Of a stretch of 13,299 nucleotides of DNA, positions 7,982 through 13,299 are shown one piece after another. Every line of letters begins with the position of its first letter. Positions within the stretch are counted from its first letter, which is position 1. The position numbers and the translations under genes were made by a program. The DNA is from an uncultured Actinomycetes bacterium (GTDB taxonomy: Bacteria; Actinomycetota; Actinomycetes; Mycobacteriales; Mycobacteriaceae), in NCBI GenBank assembly GCA_903911165.1, contig CAIWCQ010000162.1, positions 1-13,299 of the forward strand, written 5' to 3'. Under the pieces are notes generated by a model that was not told the DNA's origin, made no database searches, and saw only the letters and a list, made by a program, of their open reading frames with translations.

Positions 7982-8011
7982 TTGCTAGACCAATTATCCG
8001 CAAGATATGAT
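7982..8011 (+). promoter_or_regulatory. Candidate SigA-type promoter
   Basis: TTGCTA (7982-7987, four of six against TTGACA) is followed after 18 bp by TATGAT (8006-8011, five of six against TATAAT), the best -35/-10 pair I found upstream of the PKS. Transcription would start near 8018, giving a leader of about 445 nt. The very short ORF M-C-L-L-A-R-I (ATG 8022, stop 8043) would begin almost at the 5' end. Confidence 0.35.
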
Positions 8012-8099
8012 AAAGGTCAAAATGTGTTTGCTGGCGCGGATATAGAGCGATAAATACATCAATCAGAGCCCATGGCTCCAGCAATCGCCAGGGAGAGGC

Positions 8100-8136
8100 T
8101 GAGATCGCCAGTCACCGCTGCCGGACGGCGATCTCA
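8100..8136. repeat. 10-bp perfect inverted repeat, candidate operator or hairpin
   Basis: TGAGATCGCC (8100-8109) and GGCGATCTCA (8127-8136) are perfect complements with a 17-nt spacer. An arm of this length with such a short spacer is unlikely by chance in a region of this size. It lies directly upstream of the extended -10 sequence at 8152-8160, where a repressor or activator would act. It could instead be an RNA hairpin if transcription starts upstream. Nearby on the same strand, TCACCGC (8112-8118) and TCACTGC (8138-8144) each match six of seven bases of the PhoP half-site, but at a 26-bp spacing. Confidence 0.45.
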
Positions 8137-8151
8137 TTCACTGCTTTAAGC

Positions 8152-8160
8152 TGGTATAAG
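8152..8160 (+). promoter_or_regulatory. Candidate extended -10 promoter
   Basis: TGG-TATAAG fits an extended -10 (TGN followed by a hexamer five of six like TATAAT). No -35 is evident, as is usual for extended -10 promoters. Transcription would start near 8167, about 295 nt before the PKS start. Confidence 0.3.
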
Positions 8161-8323
8161 GCTGCTCAAACACCCCAAAGTGATGCTGGTTGTCGAGAGA
8201 GGGTGCGGGGCAGCTGGCTAACACTGAAGCACGCCAGCCCCGGCGACTCAGATGGACCGCTAACTGCCCGGAACGCGTTTTCTGCGCCGAAAGTGCAATA
8301 TCGCAATTTCGCGACGTTTGGGT

Positions 8324-8337
8324 TATTCTTAGCTAAG
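8324..8337. promoter_or_regulatory. Palindrome CTTAGCTAAG overlapping a -10-like sequence
   Basis: CTTAGCTAAG (8328-8337) is a perfect 10-bp palindrome. It overlaps TATTCT (8324-8329), which fits the mycobacterial -10 pattern TANNNT, 126 bp before the PKS start. The -35 position is poor (TCGCAA, 17 bp upstream). It could be an operator over a weak promoter; evidence is sequence pattern only. Confidence 0.25.
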
Positions 8338-8432
8338 CACTGGCAACCTTGAGTTGATACCGAACGCAACGTCGCGCTCCGCATCGGAGAACCCAAGGCA
8401 GCCCCGAAGTGAAACATCGTGGCCTGTACCGG

Positions 8433-8458
8433 CGAAGAACGGGTACTGACGAAGAACG
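8433..8458 (+). repeat. Short direct repeat at the PKS translation start
   Basis: CGAAGAACG occurs at 8433-8441 and again at 8450-8458, a 17-bp period, immediately before the chosen GTG at 8463. The second copy runs into GAGG, the only candidate Shine-Dalgarno. It is either in the 5' leader or, if translation starts at GTG 8409, it encodes part of a 18-residue basic N-terminal extension. Confidence 0.35.
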
Positions 8459-8462
8459 AGGT

Positions 8463-11400
8463 GTGACCGAAGTGCGCGATTCCTCCGCTACTCCGATCGC
8501 CGTGGTCGGCATGGCCTGCCGACTACCGGGCGGTATCGATTCGACCCACAAGCTGTGGGAAGCACTGCTGCGTGGCGACGACATGGTCACCGAGGTCCCC
8601 GGCGACCGCTGGGACGCCGACGAACTCTACGACCGCGAGTCCGGCGTTCCTGGCCGTTCGGTGTCGAAGTGGGGCGCCTTCCTCGACGACGTCACGGGCT
8701 TCGACCCCGACTTCTTCGGTATCAACGAACGCGAGGCCATCGCCATGGATCCGCAGCACCGTGTGCTGCTGGAGACCTGCTGGGAGGCCGTTGAACAGGC
8801 CGGCCGCACACCGGCGTCGATGTCCGGCACGTCAACCGGTGTTTTCATCGGCATGTCCCACGATGACTACGCCATGGTCACCAGCGACGCTGGCGCCTTC
8901 GACCAGGCCTACGCGTTCACCGGCAACCCCTTCAGCATGGCCTCGGGCCGCATCGCACACGCGCTGGGACTGCATGGTCCGGCCCTGACCATTGACACCG
9001 CCTGCTCGTCGAGCATGGTCGCGGTGCATCAGGCCTGCCGAAGCCTGCACGACGGCGAAACCGACATGGCCCTCGCCGGTGGCGTGATGCTGATGCTCGA
9101 TTCGCGCCTGTACGCCTCGGCGTCCGGCCAGGGCATGTTGTCGCCGACCGGGCGCTGCCATTCCTTCGACGTGGAAGCCGACGGCTTCGTCCGCGCCGAA
9201 GGTTGTGGTGTCGTCATGCTCAAGCGACTCGATGATGCCCAGCGCGACGGCGACCGGGTGCTCGCGGTGATCCGCGCTACCGCTTCCAACCAAGACGGCC
9301 GCACTGAAAACATCCTGACTCCGTCCGGTGACGCCCAGGTCGCGGTGTTCCGTTCGGCCCTGGCTGCGGCCGGCGTCGATGCGGCCACCGTCGGCATGGT
9401 CGAGGCACACGGCACCGGAACGCCGGTCGGCGACACCATCGAGTTCACCAGCATGTCCACGGTGTACGGCACCGGCGGTCGGTGCGCGCTGACGAGCGTC
9501 AAGAGCAATTTCGGGCACGCTGAGTCCGCGGCCGGCGTGCTGGGCCTGATGAAGGCCGTGCTTGCGGTACACCACGGGATCGTGCCGAAAAACCTGCACT
9601 TCAACCAGCTTCCCGAGCATCTGGCTGCGATCGAAACCGGTTTGTTCGTCCCGCAGGAGGCCGCTGACTGGCCGGTCGACGACACCCTCACCCCGCGGCG
9701 CGCGGCCGTCTCCTCCTACGGCATGTCGGGCACCAATGTGCACGCGGTGCTGGAACAGGCACCTGCCGCGCTCCACGCCGATGCCGGCCCGGCCGACGCG
9801 CCCGCCGCGAAACTGGTTTTCCCGATCACGTCGTCGTCAGTCGAAGGACTTCGTCACACGTCGGCGAGCATGGCCGACTGGGTCGAAGCTGCCGGCGCCG
9901 ATCTGGAACTGGGTGACCTCGCCTACACGCTGGCGCGCCGCCGTGGCCATCGCCCGGTGCGCAAGGCCGTGATCGCCGACGACCGCGGCGCACTCGTCGA
10001 TGGCCTGCGGGCGCTCGCCGAGGGCGACGACCCGTTGCAGGCCGCCGTCGGCCAGGACGACCGTGGCCCGGTGTGGGTGTTCTCCGGACAGGGTTCGCAG
10101 TGGGCTCAGATGGGCGTTGGACTGCTCGCCGCCGAACCGGTCTTCGCCGCCAAGATCGCCGAACTCGAACCGATGATCGCGGCCGAGTCCGGCTTCTCGA
10201 TCACCGAGGCGATGGTGGCGCCGGAGACGGTGGTCGGTATCGACCGGATTCAGCCCACCCTCTTCGCGATGCAGGTCGCACTGGCCGCCACCATGGCGTC
10301 CTACGGCGTGACGCCCGGCGCGGTCATCGGACACTCGCTGGGCGAGGTCGCCGCAGCCGTCGTCTCCGGCGCTCTGTCCATCGAGGACGGCGTCAAGGTC
10401 ATCTGCCGACGGTCCCTGCTGTGCGTGAAGATCGCCGGCGGCGGTGCCATGGCTGCGGTCGAACTTCCGGCCCAGCAGGTGCGTGAAGAACTGGAGCAGC
10501 AGGGGATCGAGGATGTTGTGGTCGCCGTGGTGGCCTCCCCGACGTCGACCGTGATCGGTGGTGCCACCGAAACCGTGCGTCGCGTCGTCGCCGAGTGGGA
10601 GCAGCGCGAGATCATGGCCCGCGAGGTGGCCGTCGACGTCGCATCGCACACCCCACAGGTCGAGCCGATCCTCGAAGAGTTGGCCGGGATGCTCGACGAC
10701 ATCACACCGTTGATCCCGGAGATCCCGTACTACTCCGCGACGTCGTTCGATCCGCGTGAGCAGCCCTACTGCGACGTCGACTACTGGGTGGACAACCTGC
10801 GTCACACCGTCCGGTTCTCCGCTGCGGCTCAGGCCGCACTCGAGGACGGCTTCCGCGTCTTCGCCGAACTGTCGCCGCACCCCCTCCTGGTTCGCGCCGT
10901 CGATCAGACCGCTGCCGCGCTGGACATCCCGGTGGCGGCGGTTGCCGGGATGCGCCGTGGGCAGGAGACGCCGAACGGCCTGAATGACCTGCTCGGTGAT
11001 CTGTTCGCCGCCGGCGCCGCGATTGACTTCTCGGTGTTGCTGCCCCAGGGCCAACTTCTCGATGCCCCGCTGCCGGCCTGGAGCCATCGCGCGCTGGTTC
11101 TCCAGCGCCAGACCGTCGACCAGGGCCGAGGCGGTCACCTGGTGGCGGCACACCCGCTGCTTGGTTCGCACGTGCGTCTGCTCGAGGAGCCGGAGCGACA
11201 CGTCTGGGCCGCCGAGGTCGGCACCGTGGCGCTGCCGTGGTTGGTCGATCACCAGATTAACAACGTGCCCGCGATGCCCGGCGCGGCATTCTGCGAGATG
11301 GCACTGTCCGCCGCCCACATCGCGCTCGGTGACGCGGCCGAAGTTCGGGACGTTCGCTTCGAGCGAATGATGTTGCTGGAGAACGAGACTGCGGTGAGTT

Positions 11401-13299
11401 CAGAAGCGTGCGCGCTGCGGCCGGGCACGCTGGAGTTCCTTGTTCAAACCGACCAGGACGGTGAGCGCGACCGCCGGGCGAGTGCGATTCTGCAGGCGGT
11501 GGACGGTGATGCCGATTCGGTGCCCGCCGCCTACGACATGGACGCATTGCTCGCCCGCCATCCGCATCGCGCTGATGGTGCCGACGTCCGGCACTGGTTC
11601 GACACTCGCGGTGTTCAGTTCGGGCCGGCCTTCACCGCGCTGAACGCGGTCAACGCCGCCGACGGTGGCGGCGACACGGTGCTGGCTGAGATCGGCCTGC
11701 CCACCGCGATCCGCGGCCAGCAGAGCGCCTACGGCGTACACCCGGCACTGTTGGACGCCTGCTTCCAGTCCGTTGCTGCCCATCCCGGAGTCCAGAACAC
11801 CGGCACCGGTGGGTTGTTGCTGCCACTCGGTGTGCGCCGACTGCGCGCTCACGGCCCGGCCAACAAGGCCCGCTACTGTCTGACCCGCATCGTCTCCCTC
11901 GACGGATCCGGCGTCGAGGCCGATATCCACCTGATCGATGATCACGGCACGGTCCTGCTCGCGGTCGACGGACTGTCGATGGGCACCGGTTCAGCCGAGG
12001 GCGACCGCCTGCTTAACGAGCGGTTGCAGGCGGTGGAGTGGCGCAAGCAGGAACTGCCAGCGCTTCCCGCGCACGTCGCTGCCGGATCCTGGCTGATGAT
12101 TAGTGCGTCGGACACCACTGACCTGCTGGCGTCCGAGCTCACCTACGCTCTCAAGCTCAGCGATGCGGACGTGACGACAATGTCGTGGCCGCAGCACGCC
12201 GATCACGCCGCCAACGGCGATCGGCTCACCTCGTATCTGGCCGAGGGTGCCTTCGGCAACGTCGTGGTGGTCTCCGCGCCGCGCAACGGGTGCCCCAAGG
12301 AACAATTGGCGGCCCGGGGCGGCGAGCATGTCGCTCACCTGGTGAAGATCGTGCGGGAGCTGCCTGAGGCCGCCGGCGATCCGCCGCGGCTCTACGTCGT
12401 GACTCGCGGTGCGCAGACCGTCATCGCCGGGGAACGGCCCAACCTCGAGCAGGCCGGCCTGCGCGGTCTGCTGCGGGTCATCGGCGCCGAGCACCCGCAT
12501 CTGCGTCCGACCCAGATCGACGTCGACGAACAGACCGATGGCAAATACGTCGCCCAGCAGCTGCTGCTCGGGTCGGAGGAGGACGAGACCGCCTTCCGGT
12601 CGGGCGAGTGGCATACCGCCCACCTGTATCCGAGTCCGCTGCGGCCCGACGAGCGGTACACCACCGTCGTCGACCATGCGCGCGACGGAATGCGTCTGGA
12701 GATCCGCACCCCCGGCGATCTGCAGACCCTGGAGCTCACCGCTTTCGAGCGGGTCGCCCCCGGGCCGGGCCAGATCGAGGTGGCCGTCACCGCCTCGAGC
12801 CTGAACTTCGCCGACGTTCTCATCGCGATGGGCCGGTACCCGAGTTTCGCCGGCAAGCCGCAACTCGGCATCGACTTCGCCGGTGTGGTCACCGCAGTAG
12901 GACCTAACGTGCGAACCCATAAGGTGGGAGACCGGGTCGGCGGCATGTCGCCCAACGGTTGCTGGGGCACCTTCGTCACCTGTGACGTCGATGTGGCGGT
13001 CACATTGCCCGCCGGTCTGCGCGACGACCAGGCCGCGGCAGTCTCCACCGCGGCGGCCACCGCCTGGTACGGACTGCAGGATCTGGCTCGGATCAAGGCC
13101 GGCGACAAGGTTCTGATCCACTCCGCGACCGGCGGTGTCGGCCAGGCCGCGATCGCCATCGCCCGACTCGCACGCGCTGAGATCTACGCCACTGCAGGCA
13201 CCCGTGAGCGTCGAGAAATGCTGCGACGCATGGGCATCAACAACGTCTACGACTCGCGCAGCGTGGATTTCGCTGAGCAGATCCTCGAGGACACCGACG
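8463..13299 (+). CDS. Mas/Pks5-family type I polyketide synthase, N-terminal part (runs off the window)
   Basis: 1612 residues are visible of an iterative reducing synthase whose family is usually about 2100 residues. Domains in order: KS about 9-430 with catalytic C181 (D-T-A-C-S-S), H316 (E-A-H-G-T-G-T) and H352 (S-N-F-G-H); AT about 538-850 with G-Q-G-S-Q at 542-546, nucleophile S625 (G-H-S-L-G-E) and V-A-S-H at 726-729, a signature of methylmalonyl-CoA selectivity; DH about 897-1165 with H930 and D1098 (L-L-D-A-C-F-Q); a structural pseudo-KR; and ER from about 1410 with the nucleotide loop G-G-V-G at 1557-1560. The rest of ER, KR and ACP must lie beyond the right edge. By family, it elongates a fatty acyl primer with methylmalonyl-CoA into multimethyl-branched acids for surface glycolipids; whether it is the Pks5, Pks2 or Mas subtype cannot be decided here. 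GTG 8463 (reading M-T-E-V-R-D) was chosen because GAGG lies just upstream; GTG 8409 and GTG 8472 are in-frame alternatives. Confidence 0.95.
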   Translation, partial: MTEVRDSSATPIAVVGMACRLPGGIDSTHKLWEALLRGDDMVTEVPGDRWDADELYDRESGVPGRSVSKWGAFLDDVTGFDPDFFGINEREAIAMDPQHRVLLETCWEAVEQAGRTPASMSGTSTGVFIGMSHDDYAMVTSDAGAFDQAYAFTGNPFSMASGRIAHALGLHGPALTIDTACSSSMVAVHQACRSLHDGETDMALAGGVMLMLDSRLYASASGQGMLSPTGRCHSFDVEADGFVRAEGCGVVMLKRLDDAQRDGDRVLAVIRATASNQDGRTENILTPSGDAQVAVFRSALAAAGVDAATVGMVEAHGTGTPVGDTIEFTSMSTVYGTGGRCALTSVKSNFGHAESAAGVLGLMKAVLAVHHGIVPKNLHFNQLPEHLAAIETGLFVPQEAADWPVDDTLTPRRAAVSSYGMSGTNVHAVLEQAPAALHADAGPADAPAAKLVFPITSSSVEGLRHTSASMADWVEAAGADLELGDLAYTLARRRGHRPVRKAVIADDRGALVDGLRALAEGDDPLQAAVGQDDRGPVWVFSGQGSQWAQMGVGLLAAEPVFAAKIAELEPMIAAESGFSITEAMVAPETVVGIDRIQPTLFAMQVALAATMASYGVTPGAVIGHSLGEVAAAVVSGALSIEDGVKVICRRSLLCVKIAGGGAMAAVELPAQQVREELEQQGIEDVVVAVVASPTSTVIGGATETVRRVVAEWEQREIMAREVAVDVASHTPQVEPILEELAGMLDDITPLIPEIPYYSATSFDPREQPYCDVDYWVDNLRHTVRFSAAAQAALEDGFRVFAELSPHPLLVRAVDQTAAALDIPVAAVAGMRRGQETPNGLNDLLGDLFAAGAAIDFSVLLPQGQLLDAPLPAWSHRALVLQRQTVDQGRGGHLVAAHPLLGSHVRLLEEPERHVWAAEVGTVALPWLVDHQINNVPAMPGAAFCEMALSAAHIALGDAAEVRDVRFERMMLLENETAVSSEACALRPGTLEFLVQTDQDGERDRRASAILQAVDGDADSVPAAYDMDALLARHPHRADGADVRHWFDTRGVQFGPAFTALNAVNAADGGGDTVLAEIGLPTAIRGQQSAYGVHPALLDACFQSVAAHPGVQNTGTGGLLLPLGVRRLRAHGPANKARYCLTRIVSLDGSGVEADIHLIDDHGTVLLAVDGLSMGTGSAEGDRLLNERLQAVEWRKQELPALPAHVAAGSWLMISASDTTDLLASELTYALKLSDADVTTMSWPQHADHAANGDRLTSYLAEGAFGNVVVVSAPRNGCPKEQLAARGGEHVAHLVKIVRELPEAAGDPPRLYVVTRGAQTVIAGERPNLEQAGLRGLLRVIGAEHPHLRPTQIDVDEQTDGKYVAQQLLLGSEEDETAFRSGEWHTAHLYPSPLRPDERYTTVVDHARDGMRLEIRTPGDLQTLELTAFERVAPGPGQIEVAVTASSLNFADVLIAMGRYPSFAGKPQLGIDFAGVVTAVGPNVRTHKVGDRVGGMSPNGCWGTFVTCDVDVAVTLPAGLRDDQAAAVSTAAATAWYGLQDLARIKAGDKVLIHSATGGVGQAAIAIARLARAEIYATAGTRERREMLRRMGINNVYDSRSVDFAEQILEDTD

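Larger units (their letters stand above)
7534..8462. other. Long, less GC-rich intergenic region upstream of the PKS
   Basis: About 930 bp without a convincing protein gene. Base composition falls to roughly half GC in sampled lines, against about two thirds in the flanking genes, and codon-like periodicity disappears. It contains clustered short direct repeats, several dyads, two promoter-like sequences and one possible 47-codon ORF, each listed separately. The longest minus-strand open frames (7893-8084, which needs a TTG start, and 8166-8417) show no family resemblance and look like chance. The region most likely contains the regulatory DNA and a long 5' leader for the polyketide synthase and its downstream genes. 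Confidence 0.7.

Noticed and set aside
7893..8084. A 63-codon minus-strand open frame in the intergenic region
   Set aside because: It needs a TTG start, has no ribosome binding site that I can see, resembles no family, and overlaps the promoter-like sequence at 7982-8011.
8072..8149. A 25-codon plus-strand ORF starting at ATG 8072
   Set aside because: Short, no ribosome binding site, and it merely runs through the 8100-8136 inverted repeat.
8166..8417. An 83-codon minus-strand open frame divergent from the PKS
   Set aside because: It has a possible AGG before its ATG, but the composition is low-complexity Ser/Ala/Leu-rich, no family is recognisable, and it overlaps the PKS leader. Probably chance.
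9837..11318. A 493-codon open frame on the minus strand inside the PKS
   Set aside because: A GC-rich mirror frame of the PKS coding sequence, rich in His/Gly/Arg/Asp with no domain. The sense strand carries unmistakable KS, AT and DH motifs.
1..13299. Search for CRISPR arrays, insertion sequences, tRNA or rRNA genes, phage genes and defence systems
   Set aside because: I saw no regularly spaced repeats, transposase-like proteins, tRNA-like cloverleaf or rRNA-like sequence. Content is core mycobacterial metabolism plus a lipid PKS.

Overview
The window reads as a chromosomal segment of a Mycobacterium species, or a very close relative. The evidence is high GC (roughly two thirds in coding regions), frequent GTG starts, and proteins that resemble known mycobacterial ones along most of their length: MutA, MutB, MeaB, a LipL-type serine hydrolase and a Mas/Pks5-type polyketide synthase. 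I recognised these by reading translations against family knowledge; no search was run.

Layout, left to right. Positions 1-266 hold the 3' end of a mycobacterial haem-binding (MHB/hemophore-type) secreted protein gene on +. It converges, with a 4-bp gap, on a TVP38/TMEM64 (VTT-domain) membrane protein gene on - (271-975). A 95-bp divergent region separates that gene from the methylmalonyl-CoA mutase operon on +: mutA (1071-2897), mutB (2894-5200) and meaB (5200-6183). These three are joined by ATGA and TGATG overlaps. A LipL-like esterase/beta-lactamase-fold hydrolase (6238-7533) follows after 54 bp. A visibly less GC-rich stretch of about 930 bp without a convincing gene (7534-8462) contains several inverted and direct repeats, two candidate promoters and one possible 47-codon ORF. 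The window ends inside a large type I polyketide synthase of the Mas family (8463 to beyond 13299). Its KS, AT, DH, structural pseudo-KR and the first part of ER are present; the rest of ER, KR and ACP would lie outside.

How the genes fit together. MutA/MutB interconvert succinyl-CoA and methylmalonyl-CoA with adenosylcobalamin, and MeaB is the GTPase chaperone that loads and protects the cofactor. The AT of the PKS carries the V-A-S-H signature typical of methylmalonyl-CoA selectivity, so producer and consumer of the same extender unit are neighbours. The likely product is a multimethyl-branched fatty acid for a surface glycolipid (lipooligosaccharide or acyl-trehalose type). The M. tuberculosis order, as I recall it, is Rv1491c - mutA - mutB - mazE4/mazF4 - meaB - lipL, with pks5 further downstream. 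Here mazEF4 is absent and the PKS directly follows lipL.

Most of the window is ordinary, well-known metabolism. The part least explained is the 7534-8462 region, including an 11-bp-spaced direct repeat with the architecture of a mycobacterial PhoP box.
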